Notes: generated from the sequence alone by a model not told the origin. DNA of 63,460 nucleotides from DASWJQ01 sp036397095 (GCA_036397095.1 DASWJQ010000010.1:1-63460), one strand, 5' to 3'; positions 35,081-44,009 are shown, numbered from the stretch's first letter. Program-made: numbers and translations.

Positions 35081-35844
35081 GCCTGCCGAGCCCGCTGCCG
35101 GCGCTGCTGTTGTTGAGCGCCGCCGTTCTGCTCCTACTGCCAGTCCAGCGCTACCTCTTTCGCCACCTGCAAGGTCTGCTCTTGATCATCAGCCGCCGGC
35201 AATCGGTGGCGTTGTATTTGTATGCCCTGCTCTTCTTTCCCGGGGTGGTGTTGCACGAGGGTTCCCACTGGCTGATCGCCAGGCTGCTGGGCGTGGGGAC
35301 GCGTCGCGTGTCGCTGCTGCCCTCCCGCCAGCGGGGCGGTCGGATGCGGTTCGGTTACGTCGAAACCGAGGTCAGCGACCCGTTGCGGGCCAGCCTGATT
35401 GGGGTGGCCCCACTGGTCGCCGGTACGGTGGTGTGCCTCGTGGTGGCCGCCGAAATCCTGGGTTTAGGTCCGGCGGGCGAACGGCTGGTGGCGGCCGATG
35501 GGTACGGGGCTCTGCAGGCAGCCATCGCATCGTTAAATCGCCCCGACGCGCTCGTCTGGCTCTACCTGTGCTTCGCCATTAGCAACACGATGTTGCCCTC
35601 GGCCAGCGACCGCCAGGCATGGCTGTGGCCGATTGGTGGGCTGGCTGCCTTGGCCGCTGGTCTGTACTTGGCCGGTTTGGCGCCGGGCGCCGCCAACTGG
35701 CTGGCTCCGTGGGTTGAGGCGGCCAGCCTGCGGTTGACCGCGGTCATGGGCTTGACGGTCGTCCTGGACGCTGTGCTGTTGCCTCCAGTGTTGTTAACGG
35801 AAGCACTGGTGGCTAGGCTAGTTGGAGTGCGAATCGAGTACTAA
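35077..35844 (+). CDS. Polytopic membrane protein with HExxH motif (M50-like)
   Basis: 255 residues with about 5-6 TM segments. The motif VVLHEGSHWLIARLLGVG (HExxH at about residues 60-64) sits at the start of a TM helix, as in site-2-protease-like metalloproteins. A second metal ligand is not certain. It starts at a TTG that overlaps the tpiA stop and ends 5 nt from the convergent upp. Could be a membrane metalloprotease or a non-peptidase relative; I cannot name a family with confidence. Confidence 0.6.
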   Translation: MSLPSPLPALLLLSAAVLLLLPVQRYLFRHLQGLLLIISRRQSVALYLYALLFFPGVVLHEGSHWLIARLLGVGTRRVSLLPSRQRGGRMRFGYVETEVSDPLRASLIGVAPLVAGTVVCLVVAAEILGLGPAGERLVAADGYGALQAAIASLNRPDALVWLYLCFAISNTMLPSASDRQAWLWPIGGLAALAAGLYLAGLAPGAANWLAPWVEAASLRLTAVMGLTVVLDAVLLPPVLLTEALVARLVGVRIEY

Positions 35845-35849
35845 CCTCG

Positions 35850-36482
35850 CTAGCCGGTACCAAACTGGCGATCACCGGCGTCGCCCAACCCCGGCAAGAT
35901 GAAGCCGTGCTCGTTGAGCCCTTCGTCGATGACCCCCAAATGAATGGGGACCTCGGGATGCTGCTCGTGGAGCGCTTCGATGCCCTCCGGGGCGCCGATG
36001 ATGCCAACGAATTTCACACGCTCGACCCCCCATTCTTTGAGAATGCTGACAGTGGCTGAGGCCGAGCCCCCCGTGGCCAGCATCGGGTCAAGGATTAAGC
36101 ACACCGAGACCGTCGGCGCGATAGGCAGCTTGTTGTAGTACTCGACGGGCTTCAAGGTGCGCTCGTCGCGATAAAGCCCAATGTGCCAGACTTCGGCCGC
36201 TGGCATCAGCCCCCAAACCCCTTCGACCATGCCCAACCCGGCGCGCAAGATGGGGACCAGTCCGATGTTGTCTTCCAGATCCTGTCCGCCCGTCTGGCGC
36301 AGCGGTGTCTCGACCTTGACCGCCCGCGTGCGCAGGTCAAGCGTGGCCTCGTAGGTAAGCAGCGTGGAAATCTCTCGCACCAATTCCCTGAACTTGCGTG
36401 GTTCGGTGTCTTTGTCCCGGATTTTGGTGATCTTGTGAGCGACGAGGGGGTGCTTTGATTCGAACACGTTGGGTCGGTTCAT
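35850..36482 (-). CDS. upp: Uracil phosphoribosyltransferase
   Basis: 210 residues. The PRPP-binding loop is DPMLATGGSASATV and the uracil-binding C-terminal segment is LPGLGDAGDRQFGTG. It makes UMP from uracil and PRPP in the salvage pathway. ATG start with GGAGG upstream, 24 nt after the phosphatase gene on the same strand, so it may share that transcript. Confidence 0.95.
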   Translation of the reverse strand: MNRPNVFESKHPLVAHKITKIRDKDTEPRKFRELVREISTLLTYEATLDLRTRAVKVETPLRQTGGQDLEDNIGLVPILRAGLGMVEGVWGLMPAAEVWHIGLYRDERTLKPVEYYNKLPIAPTVSVCLILDPMLATGGSASATVSILKEWGVERVKFVGIIGAPEGIEALHEQHPEVPIHLGVIDEGLNEHGFILPGLGDAGDRQFGTG

Positions 36483-36505
36483 AGTTCCCTCCTCAGGTTG
36501 GCGGC

Positions 36506-38815
36506 TCAGTTGGCGCGCACGTAATGGGTCCGGCGCAGGACGATGGTCGTGACGTCATCCGGCGGATCGGGCGTGGCACAGAATTCCAGTACGCGCTGAT
36601 TGATGGCTTCGGCGATGAACTGGGCGGTTTGTCCCTGGTGTGCCTCGACCACCTGGCGTAAGTTGTCTTCGCCGAAATAGGCCCCCGAGGGGTTCATGGC
36701 TTCCGTCACCCCATCCGTATACAGGACCAGCAGGCCGCCGGCAGGTATGTAGACTTCGGCCGATTGGTAGCTGGCTTTGGGGCTGACCCCAAGGACCATA
36801 CCATGATTTCGCAGCTGCCGCTCCGGCCCTGCGGGGGAGAATAAGAATGGAGGATTGTGACCCCCGTTGGCATAGGTCAGGCGGTCAACAGCGGGCTCCC
36901 AAATGGCGTAGAACAAGCTGACGAACATTTCGGACCGGCTGTCGGCCAGGATGATCTGGTTGACCCGATCCAGGACGGCGGCCGGTTCTCCGGCTTCAGC
37001 TGCAACCGAGCGCAGGATGCTGCGGCACAGGGCCATAAACAGCGCAGCCGGCACTCCCTTGTCGGCGACGTCGGCAATCGCAACTCCCCAACGTGGCCCG
37101 TCCGTCCCAGCTTGCAACGGGATGAAGTCGAAGAAGTCCCCGCCAACCTGGCGCGCCGCTAGCCAGGTCGCCCCGACCTGCCAACCGTCGTGTTCGGGGA
37201 AGTCGCGCGGCAAGAAGCTCTCCTGGATACCCCGAGCGGTATCCAACTCATGCTCAAGCGACCGGCGTGCCGTCAGGTCTTCGATCAGCCGGGTGTTCTC
37301 AATTCGCATAGAGATCTGATGGGCGATGCCGGCCAGCAGGGATCGACGCTGCCCGTGGGGCGGTGGTCCCCCGATCAGGAGCAAGCCCAGCAGCGAACTG
37401 CCGTCACTCAGGACCATCGCCAGGCACATCTCCTCCCCCAGGATGGCATCCAGAGGTTCGGGCAGCGCCAGTGTGAATGGCTCATCGCTTTCGACAACCG
37501 GTGTCTCGAGATCAAAGCGGGAGAGTGGAAGGGACAGCGCCTCAACGGCATCGGTCGCTTCCTTGGTCAACCCAGACGAAGCCCAGGTAACCATGGCCCC
37601 GCTTTCCTCGGGGAGCAGGAGCAAGGTCCAATTGGCGCCGGCCAGCATCGTCGTCAACTGGAGCACGGCCCGCAATGCGCTCGTGGGATCGCCAGGCTGG
37701 GCGGCGTGGCGGGTGACTTCGAGCAGCACGGTGTTGTACCAGGTGAATTCTTGCTGCTGGGCGTAGTTTTGGACTTCGAGCGAGGCAATCGCCAGTTGAT
37801 CGGCCAACATTTCTGCCAGGCTGCGTTCTTCGCTCGTGAAGGGCTGGTCGGGGTCACGGCGCAGCTGCAGCACACCCAGCAGCCGGTCTTCGACCATTAG
37901 GGGCAGCAGTAGTTGATGGGGCGCCGGGTCGGGGCCCGACGGCGGCGAGTGAGGCGGTTGATTCGGCTGCCTGCGGTTGCGCATAGCCAATTCGACCAAC
38001 GCCTGGCCGTCGGCTTGGTCGCTGGCGTCGGCCAGATGGGACGAGGCCTGCAAGACGGCGCGCTCTTGGTGGACTTCAAACAGCTGGACGCGTGCGTAAT
38101 CGAAGGCGCGGGAAATCAGTGGAGCGATCTCGCTCCAGCGTTCATCGAGCGGCCGCAGGGTGATCAGGCGCCGGGAGATCTCGCCCAGCTGGAGGAGCTG
38201 GGTGGTGCGCCGGTCGACTTCGGACGCCAACCGGTAGCGGTCGAGCGCCGGTGCCAACCCATCGGCCATAGACTGCAGCCGAGCGACGGTGTCCTCTGCC
38301 CATACCCGACCGGACGCTGGCGTAACCAGCACGGCGCCAATCGGGTCGCCCATAAGTCGGATGGGAAACAGCCAACAGTTGGGGGATGGGCTGGCCTGGC
38401 CCAGCAATTGCGCTGCGGTCGGGAGTGGATCTGCAAAGGGAGGCGGACCGAATTCGATTAGTGGATCGTCCGCCTTGCCTGTGGCAGGTGGTTTCTCGCC
38501 AGTGGGGGCGGGATGCTGGGCAAACCAGCGAAGCCTGTCCACCTCCAGGAGTGCCAGCTGCAATCCGGCATGGGGTGCAATCTGTGCCATGGTGCGGGCA
38601 ATGGCGGCTGCCAATTGATCCGGATCCGTGACGGTGGCGTGGGCCAACTGGGCGCCGTCGCTGCCAACACTGGCGCCCAGGTCCGGGCTGGGCCGCCGGT
38701 TGGCCAGCCAGGCGGCAAGAAAAAGCACTGCCAGCAGCAAGAGCACCAGCAGTGCGTTCGTCGGATCCGGGTGCAGCGGTTGGGGGATGGGGGCGACCCA
38801 GATTCCTGGGTTCAT
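36506..38815 (-). CDS. GAF-containing PP2C (SpoIIE/RsbU-like) phosphatase, membrane-anchored
   Basis: 769 residues. An N-terminal TM helix (about 20-40), then GAF-like sensor domains (about 60-510) and a C-terminal PPM/SpoIIE phosphatase (about 540-765) with GGDFFDFIP, VADVADKGVPAALFMAL, GGHNPPFLFSPAG, LYTDGVTEAMNP and DDVTTIVL metal-binding motifs. RsbU-type enzymes dephosphorylate STAS anti-anti-sigma factors in partner switching. The upstream gene is an RsbW-type kinase, and a STAS gene lies 0.7 kb upstream, so the whole set likely forms a stress switch. Confidence 0.88.
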   Translation of the reverse strand: MNPGIWVAPIPQPLHPDPTNALLVLLLLAVLFLAAWLANRRPSPDLGASVGSDGAQLAHATVTDPDQLAAAIARTMAQIAPHAGLQLALLEVDRLRWFAQHPAPTGEKPPATGKADDPLIEFGPPPFADPLPTAAQLLGQASPSPNCWLFPIRLMGDPIGAVLVTPASGRVWAEDTVARLQSMADGLAPALDRYRLASEVDRRTTQLLQLGEISRRLITLRPLDERWSEIAPLISRAFDYARVQLFEVHQERAVLQASSHLADASDQADGQALVELAMRNRRQPNQPPHSPPSGPDPAPHQLLLPLMVEDRLLGVLQLRRDPDQPFTSEERSLAEMLADQLAIASLEVQNYAQQQEFTWYNTVLLEVTRHAAQPGDPTSALRAVLQLTTMLAGANWTLLLLPEESGAMVTWASSGLTKEATDAVEALSLPLSRFDLETPVVESDEPFTLALPEPLDAILGEEMCLAMVLSDGSSLLGLLLIGGPPPHGQRRSLLAGIAHQISMRIENTRLIEDLTARRSLEHELDTARGIQESFLPRDFPEHDGWQVGATWLAARQVGGDFFDFIPLQAGTDGPRWGVAIADVADKGVPAALFMALCRSILRSVAAEAGEPAAVLDRVNQIILADSRSEMFVSLFYAIWEPAVDRLTYANGGHNPPFLFSPAGPERQLRNHGMVLGVSPKASYQSAEVYIPAGGLLVLYTDGVTEAMNPSGAYFGEDNLRQVVEAHQGQTAQFIAEAINQRVLEFCATPDPPDDVTTIVLRRTHYVRAN

Positions 38816-38819
38816 GGGC

Positions 38820-39242
38820 TCAGTCGGGCGCCTCCGGCCTGCGTTTGGTTAGCAGCAAGCGATTTTGTCCTTGCCGCCGATCATAGTGAATCTCGTCCAT
38901 GACCTTTTGCAGAATGTAGAGACCCAACCCTCCGACGGGTGGATCCTCTGGCGGCGTTGGGGGTGAGGCTTCGACAGTCGCCGGATTGAAAGGCGGCGCC
39001 GTGTCCCGCAGCTCGACGCGCAACTCACCGCCTTCAATTGTAATCAGCGCCTCGATCTTGCCGGTTGCCTTGTCGCCATAGCCGTGAACCACGATGTTCT
39101 CACAGGCTTCGCAGACGGCCAATTGGAAGGCATAAGCCGAGCGTTCATCAAAGCCAGCTTCCACTGCGCTCGATTCGACCAGCCGACAAATGCGGTTGAT
39201 CTCCTCCAGCTCGGCCTGAACCGTCAGCGTGTGCTGTGACAT
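38820..39242 (-). CDS. RsbW-type anti-sigma serine kinase (HATPase_c)
   Basis: 140 residues from ATG 39242; a longer frame extends to 39356 through a repeat and is rejected. A GHKL-type ATPase domain with CEACENIVVHGYG (N box) and PVGGLGLYILQKVMDEIHY (G2 box). RsbW kinases bind and phosphorylate STAS antagonists and hold a sigma factor. The partner sigma is not encoded here. It is 4 nt upstream of the phosphatase gene. Confidence 0.88.
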   Translation of the reverse strand: MSQHTLTVQAELEEINRICRLVESSAVEAGFDERSAYAFQLAVCEACENIVVHGYGDKATGKIEALITIEGGELRVELRDTAPPFNPATVEASPPTPPEDPPVGGLGLYILQKVMDEIHYDRRQGQNRLLLTKRRPEAPD

Positions 39243-39545
39243 ACGAACCCTAGACTGCTTCCGGCGCTGATCTGGGCCAGAGGAACTGACTGTCAGGCAC
39301 CAGGCAAATGACCCCGAACCCCGATCCCAATTCCCTAATCCCCGACCCCCAATCACCTCTCACTTGTCACTCCAGCCTACGGCCCCTTCGATAGGCTCTG
39401 GCTGACTCGATTGCAAATCTGCATTTGGCTTGCGCCGCGCGTCGAACTTGTCAAAGGACTCCCCTTTGGTGTGGGTACTTAGCGCAAGTAGCCAGGAACA
39501 TTCCCTCTGTAGCGGTGCAGGTTGGCGCCTGCATTCCGCCTTTCA
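39243..39545. other. Gene-free gap between RsbW-like and STAS genes
   Basis: About 300 bp without a gene. It holds a full copy of the composite repeat (39285-39402, minus orientation) and, right of it, unremarkable sequence with no recognisable ORF or clear promoter. It splits the RsbU/W pair from the STAS gene. Confidence 0.5.
39285..39402 (-). repeat. Composite intergenic repeat, full copy
   Basis: Read on the minus strand the order is GAGCCTATCGAAGGGGCC, then GTAGGCTGGAGTGACAAGTG, then a G-rich block (GGGGGTCGGGGATTAGGG), then GCCTGGTGCCTG. The same module order occurs on the plus strand at 59940-60075. Flanks genes but encodes nothing. Confidence 0.75.
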
Positions 39546-39875
39546 CTAGTATGAACCGACCGCCGATTCTCTGTCGGGGTAGGTCTCGAACAACACATCG
39601 AGTCCGGCGATTTCAAGCGTGTCCTTGACACGTTGTGAAGGGCCCGCCAGCCGGATGGCCCCGCCGGGCTGGATGGCCTTGCGGGCCGAGACCATTGTGC
39701 GCAAACCGGCGGAGGACAGGAACTCGACTTCAGACAGATCCAGGACCAGATTCTTCTTGCCTTGCTCGATCAAGTCCATGACGGTCTGGTCGAAGTCGGA
39801 GGCGGTGCTTGAATCGATGCGGCCGCGAACCTCCACCACATGGACGCGCTTGTGCTCGGTAACCTGAATCTCCAC
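39546..39875 (-). CDS. STAS-domain anti-sigma factor antagonist
   Basis: 109 residues from GTG 39875, which has a perfect AGGAGG 7-8 nt upstream; a TTG at 39896 would lie inside the 3' end of the upstream region and is rejected. STAS domain with VHVVEVRGRIDSS and the phosphorylatable Ser in VEFLSSAGLRTMV. It would bind an RsbW-type kinase and free a sigma factor. Located 17 nt downstream of the polyprenyl synthase stop. Confidence 0.88.
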   Translation of the reverse strand: MEIQVTEHKRVHVVEVRGRIDSSTASDFDQTVMDLIEQGKKNLVLDLSEVEFLSSAGLRTMVSARKAIQPGGAIRLAGPSQRVKDTLEIAGLDVLFETYPDRESAVGSY

Positions 39876-39892
39876 GGGGCTTTCCTCCTGAA

Positions 39893-40864
39893 TCAAATGG
39901 TGCGTTGGATGACGTAGTCGGCCAGGTCGCGTAGGGCTTCCCGCTCGGCCGAGACTGGCATGCTGTCGAGTACCTGTATTCCTTGGCTTACGACTTGGCG
40001 TGCCTCCTCAAGCGACTGCTCGATGGCGCCAGAGGCTCGGATCGCCTCGACCAACCTGTCAAAGGCACCGTCTTCGACGCCGTTGCCATTGACCAGCCGT
40101 TCGACGGCGGCATTCGAACCGCTGCCTTCCAAGTAGTAAATGGTCGGTAGGGTCATCAGACCATGACGCAGGTCGTTGGCCACCGGCTTGCCCAGCTCAT
40201 GTTCATCGGCGACGAAATCAAGCACATCATCCACGATCTGGAAGGCGATGCCAAGTGAATAGCCTAACCGCTCCAGGTCGCGCAGTTGGTCTTCATCGAC
40301 TTTGGCCAGCAGGCCGGCACCGCGGGTGGCCAACTCAAACAGTGACGCGGTCTTGGCGTAGATACGCTCCATGTAGCCCTGGCGACTGGCGCCCATCCCG
40401 TCGCCGAGCAGCTGGCGGATTTCGCCGTTGACAATCGTCATCAGGGTGGCGGCAAAGCTGTCCATGACGGCCAGTGAGCCAGTTTTGGCCGCTAACTGGG
40501 CGGCCCGGGCGAAGATGTAGTCGCCGGTCAGCACGGTGGCGCCAGCGTTCCAGCGCGAATTGATGGTGGGGATGCCGCGCCGCGTGCTGGCCTTGTCAAT
40601 CAGGTCGTCATGGACGAGCGTGGCCGTATGCAGCATCTCGATCGCCGCAGCCAGGGTCAGGCTGCGGTCGTGCTCAGCGCCGAGCATGGCGCCGGCCAAC
40701 AGGACGACCGTCGGCCGAATGCGCTTGCCGCCGCTCGACAACAAGTGATCAACCGCCGCGTTGAGCGTCGGGTGCTCAAGGTCGGCGCCGGAGCGCATGC
40801 GCGCCTCGACGGCGGGCAGATCGGGCCGAACCAGATCAAAGAAGGTGGCTGTAACCGATTCCAT
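39893..40864 (-). CDS. Long-chain polyprenyl diphosphate synthase
   Basis: 323 residues from ATG 40864; two earlier in-frame ATGs (to 40906) exist and none has a ribosome site. First aspartate-rich motif DDLID in LVHDDLIDKASTRRG, second DDVLD in QIVDDVLDFVAD, plus SGGKRIRP (about 45-52) and FARAAQLAAK. Likely makes heptaprenyl or longer chains for menaquinone or bactoprenol-related lipids. It overlaps the 3' end of tatD and has a DDxxD-adjacent small residue pattern typical of long-chain products. Confidence 0.9.
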   Translation of the reverse strand: MESVTATFFDLVRPDLPAVEARMRSGADLEHPTLNAAVDHLLSSGGKRIRPTVVLLAGAMLGAEHDRSLTLAAAIEMLHTATLVHDDLIDKASTRRGIPTINSRWNAGATVLTGDYIFARAAQLAAKTGSLAVMDSFAATLMTIVNGEIRQLLGDGMGASRQGYMERIYAKTASLFELATRGAGLLAKVDEDQLRDLERLGYSLGIAFQIVDDVLDFVADEHELGKPVANDLRHGLMTLPTIYYLEGSGSNAAVERLVNGNGVEDGAFDRLVEAIRASGAIEQSLEEARQVVSQGIQVLDSMPVSAEREALRDLADYVIQRTI

Positions 40865-41660
40865 GCGTCCAACCAAATAGTGTACAGGCATTGTGGGTAG
40901 TGGCATCAGCGATATCCTGCAAGTTGAGACCGACCAATTCAGCCAGCCGTTCGGCGATCAGTCGCACGCGGGCCGGCTCGTTGGGCTTGCCCCGGTGCGG
41001 ATGGGGGGAAAGGTAGGGTGAGTCGGTTTCGACGAGAAGCCGTTCCAGGGGCAGGGCGGCGGTAACCCGGCGCCGATCGTCGGCATTGCGAAAGGTGATG
41101 GGTCCAGCTACTCCCAAAAAGAAGCCCGAATCGATGGCCTTATGGCCCGCCTCGGCCCCGGCGCTGAAGGCATGGAGCACACCGGCACGCTTGGTCATCG
41201 AAGCGGGTAGATCGGCCGCCCAACCCGAGAGATCCGTCAACAGGTCATCGATGGCTTCTCGGTTGTGGACAATGATGGGCAACCCCAGTTGCCGGGCCAG
41301 CTCGAGTTGGCGTTCGAAAACTTTGCGCTGGGTTTCGCGCGGGGATAGCAGCCGGACGTAGTCCAACCCGATCTCGCCAATCGCCACCACGCCAGGCGAT
41401 TGTGCCAGCGCCGCTAGCTCCTCCAGCGTGCCTTCCGCCCAGTCTCCGGCATGGTGGGGGTGGACGCCGACGGCGGCCCGCAATTGTGGGTACTCAGCAG
41501 CTAGCTGGACGGCGGTGCGGCTGGTCGCCAGATCAATGCCGGGCACGACGATACGGCCGACGCCGGCCGCCGCCGCGCGCTCAAGCACCGGCTCAAGGTC
41601 GGAGGCAAAGGATTCGAGCGAGAGATGGCAGTGGCTGTCGACCAGTGGTGCACTGTCCAT
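40836..41660 (-). CDS. tatD: TatD-family metal-dependent hydrolase (deoxyribonuclease)
   Basis: 274 residues from ATG 41660, which overlaps the phosphohexomutase stop (ATGA); an upstream frame reaching 41783 is not family-like. Metal residues: VDSHCHLS near the start, VGVHPHH, GEIGLD, IVHNRE, and the C-terminal LVETDSPYLSP. TatD enzymes remove 3' ends of DNA and participate in repair. Coupled to the phosphohexomutase and to the polyprenyl synthase. Confidence 0.93.
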   Translation of the reverse strand: MDSAPLVDSHCHLSLESFASDLEPVLERAAAAGVGRIVVPGIDLATSRTAVQLAAEYPQLRAAVGVHPHHAGDWAEGTLEELAALAQSPGVVAIGEIGLDYVRLLSPRETQRKVFERQLELARQLGLPIIVHNREAIDDLLTDLSGWAADLPASMTKRAGVLHAFSAGAEAGHKAIDSGFFLGVAGPITFRNADDRRRVTAALPLERLLVETDSPYLSPHPHRGKPNEPARVRLIAERLAELVGLNLQDIADATTHNACTLFGWTHGIGYSHLL

Positions 41661-43090
41661 CAGGCGTCGAGCCCCACGATGCGCAGCCCATCCTTGAGGA
41701 TCGGTTGGACCCGATCCGGGTCGGTGGTTTCGCAGTAGACGCGCACAATCGGTTCGGTGCCGGAGAAGCGGATGAGCAGCCAACCGTCGTCGCCCAGCTC
41801 GAACTTGTAGCCGTCCTGGGCGGATCGGCCGGTGACCGCCAGCCCGCCGATGGTCTCTGGCTCGGCGGCCTCGATCCGCTGGCGGAACTCACTGCGTTCG
41901 CCCGGGGGTAATGGAGTGTCGATGCGGTCGTAGTAATGGGCGCCGACCGTCTCAAACAACAGTCCGACCAACTGGCTGGGAGAGCGGTCGAGCCGGCTCA
42001 TCATGTCGAGCAGATATAAGCCGGCCAGCAGACCGTCGCGCTCGGGCACATGATCGCGAAACGCATAACCGCCGGACTCCTCGCCACCGATCATGGCGTT
42101 TGTTTCAAGCATCTTCGGGGCGACGTACTTGAAGCCGACGCCCGTCTCATACACCGGCACGTCATAGTGCCGGCCCAGCTTATTGAGCATCGACGTTGTC
42201 GACAGCGTCTTGACGATCGGGCCGCGCTCGCCGCGGACCTCGAGGAAGTAGTAGGCGAGCAATCCGAATGCACGCAATTGGTCGACAAAATGGCCGTGCT
42301 CATCGCCGAGGCCAACCCGATCTGCGTCGCCATCAGTGATGATCAAGACGTCGGCGCCGAGCTCGACTGTCTTGCGCAAGCCGGTGTCGATGTTGGGACG
42401 GATTGGCTCCGGCCGGCTCATGTCCGGAAAGAGCGGGTTGCGCTCCTGGTGGATGGTGTGGATGGTGGTTGAGCCACCGGCCAACAAGCGCTCGAACCAG
42501 CCGGCGCCGTTGCCCCACATCGGGTCGTAGAGCACGGTGAAGCCAGCCTGGCGCAGCCTTGGCAATTCGACCAGCCGGCCGAGCTGTTCTTCGTAGGCCG
42601 GCTGGGGGTCAAACAGCTCGACCAATCCCTGCTCCTCGGCCTGGGCGTACGAGATGCTGGGTACGTCGTCGCTGCTGGCCGGTATGGCATTCTCGATACG
42701 TTTGAGACCGTCGGGCGCAACCGCGCCGCCATTGCGGTCACGGACTTTGAACCCGTTGTCGGATGCTGGATTATGCGAGGCGGTGATGTTGACGGCTGCA
42801 CACCCGCCTTGATCGATGACCGAGTATGAAATGGCCGGCGTCGGCGTGGGGCCATCCGTCAACAGAACGCGCAGACCATTGGCTGTCATCACTTCCGCCA
42901 CTGTGCGGGCGAACGCCTCGGAGGCAAAGCGTCGGTCGTAGCCGACGATCACGGGGTCGCTGTTGCCCTCGGTTTCCAGCAGATAACTGGCGAATCCCTG
43001 GGCACACCGGCGAACGGCATCAAAGGTGTAGTCCGCGGCAATCTTGCCGCGCCAACCGTCGGTTCCGAAGCGAATAGACGCTTCCGCCAT
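41660..43090 (-). CDS. Phosphoglucomutase/phosphomannomutase family enzyme
   Basis: 476 residues. N-terminal FGTDGWRGKI, catalytic serine loop ITASHNPASDNGFK (phospho-Ser), metal loop DGDADRVGLGDEHG, and sugar-specific GEESGGYAF. The C-terminal FRFSGTEP-like VLLIRFSGTEPIVRVY binds phosphate. It interconverts hexose 1- and 6-phosphates (glucose or mannose) for cell-wall sugars. Whether the preferred sugar is Glc or Man cannot be read. Confidence 0.93.
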   Translation of the reverse strand: MAEASIRFGTDGWRGKIAADYTFDAVRRCAQGFASYLLETEGNSDPVIVGYDRRFASEAFARTVAEVMTANGLRVLLTDGPTPTPAISYSVIDQGGCAAVNITASHNPASDNGFKVRDRNGGAVAPDGLKRIENAIPASSDDVPSISYAQAEEQGLVELFDPQPAYEEQLGRLVELPRLRQAGFTVLYDPMWGNGAGWFERLLAGGSTTIHTIHQERNPLFPDMSRPEPIRPNIDTGLRKTVELGADVLIITDGDADRVGLGDEHGHFVDQLRAFGLLAYYFLEVRGERGPIVKTLSTTSMLNKLGRHYDVPVYETGVGFKYVAPKMLETNAMIGGEESGGYAFRDHVPERDGLLAGLYLLDMMSRLDRSPSQLVGLLFETVGAHYYDRIDTPLPPGERSEFRQRIEAAEPETIGGLAVTGRSAQDGYKFELGDDGWLLIRFSGTEPIVRVYCETTDPDRVQPILKDGLRIVGLDA

Positions 43091-43240
43091 CAGCCTTCTC
43101 CCTCGGCGGCTGTGCTCGTGCCATACAAAAAGGCAGCCAGGCTATGCGAGACCTGGCAATCCTGCAGCCGGCCAATCACGGTCTGGCTTGGGGCAACGGA
43201 GTGCCGCAGGCCGCCGAGCCTGGCTGACAGGCTGGGGCGG

Positions 43241-43246
43241 ATTATA
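43241..43246 (-). promoter_or_regulatory. -10 element upstream of the phosphohexomutase
   Basis: TATAAT on the minus strand at 43246-43241, about 150 nt before the mutase start. No convincing -35 is seen. It lies just beyond the 3' end of the GbsR-type gene. Confidence 0.35.
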
Positions 43247-43264
43247 CCGCCGTTCCTCACCATT

Positions 43265-43828
43265 TCAGCCATCCTGGCTGGCGTTGACCAGTTCACGTAC
43301 TCGGTCTCCGGAGCGAGCCAGACGCTTGACAACCCCCGTGGGCACGCTGCGCGTCTTTTCATACAGTGCTGAGATCGACTCAAAGAAATCGAGCAGTTCT
43401 TGCAGCTTGGCGTAGGTCTGTTCGCCGCCTGCTTCTGCCCGGGCTTGCTCAACCCCGGCCCGTAACAATTCGACAGTCGGGTCGACCTCACGCCGTTTGC
43501 GCTCATCCAGCACCAGGCGGAACATCTCCCACACATCGTCCAGCGCCTCAAAGTGATCGCGCCGGTCGCCAAGCACATGAAGCAGACGGATGACGCCCCA
43601 CGATTGGAGTTCTCGCAAGCTGGTGCTGACGGTCGAGCGGGCCAGTGACAATTCGGCCACAATCTCTTCGGCGTGCAGCGGCCGAGGTGCGATGTACAGC
43701 AGGGCGTGGATTTGGGCGACCGTTCGACTGATGCCCCAGCGGCTGGCCATCTCACCCCAGTGCAGCACGAAGCTGCGGGTGACATCGTCCATCGAATAGG
43801 CCTCGGGAGTGCTCACTTCTTCGGTCAT
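43265..43828 (-). CDS. GbsR/MarR-type transcriptional regulator
   Basis: 187 residues: a winged-helix domain (about 25-100) with WGISRTVAQIHALLYI, AEEIVAELSLARSTVSTSLRELQSWGVIR, split as AEEIVAELSLARST and SLRELQSWGVI, followed by a long helical C-terminal domain (FEALDDVWEMFRLVLDER). GbsR regulators respond to choline or osmolytes; the ligand here is unknown. Its promoter holds an inverted repeat (43829-43844) suited to autorepression. Divergent from rpsF. Confidence 0.85.
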   Translation of the reverse strand: MTEEVSTPEAYSMDDVTRSFVLHWGEMASRWGISRTVAQIHALLYIAPRPLHAEEIVAELSLARSTVSTSLRELQSWGVIRLLHVLGDRRDHFEALDDVWEMFRLVLDERKRREVDPTVELLRAGVEQARAEAGGEQTYAKLQELLDFFESISALYEKTRSVPTGVVKRLARSGDRVRELVNASQDG

Positions 43829-43848
43829 TTCGGTTTGTTCCGAATATA
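43829..43848 (-). promoter_or_regulatory. Operator-like inverted repeat at the GbsR-type promoter
   Basis: TTCGG at 43829-43833 and CCGAA at 43840-43844 flank TTTGTT; the -10 candidate TATATT (minus 43848-43843) overlaps its right half. The position just upstream of the regulator's ATG suggests autorepression. Confidence 0.4.
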
Positions 43849-43885
43849 ACGAATGATGCGGGCTGCGTCAAGCCCAAGGGGGAGA

Positions 43886-43914
43886 TTGATGCGCTCCGTA
43901 GGCTGTGATACACT
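43886..43914 (+). promoter_or_regulatory. Promoter for rpsF-ssb-rpsR
   Basis: TTGATG (43886-43891) and TACACT (43909-43914) with a 17-bp spacer; about 90 nt of leader follow, ending in AAAGGAGG before rpsF. Confidence 0.65.
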
Positions 43915-44009
43915 TCGGCCCGTTGCGCGCCGGAACCATCCGGTGTTTCCGCTCCCGTGCCCTCCCCCCGGAGGTGCCGCGGGGGCAATCCCGAGGAAAG
44001 GAGGACCTC

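Noticed and set aside
39876..39896. A TTG start for the STAS gene at 39896
   Set aside because: The GTG at 39875 has a perfect AGGAGG at correct spacing and gives the family-typical N-terminus.
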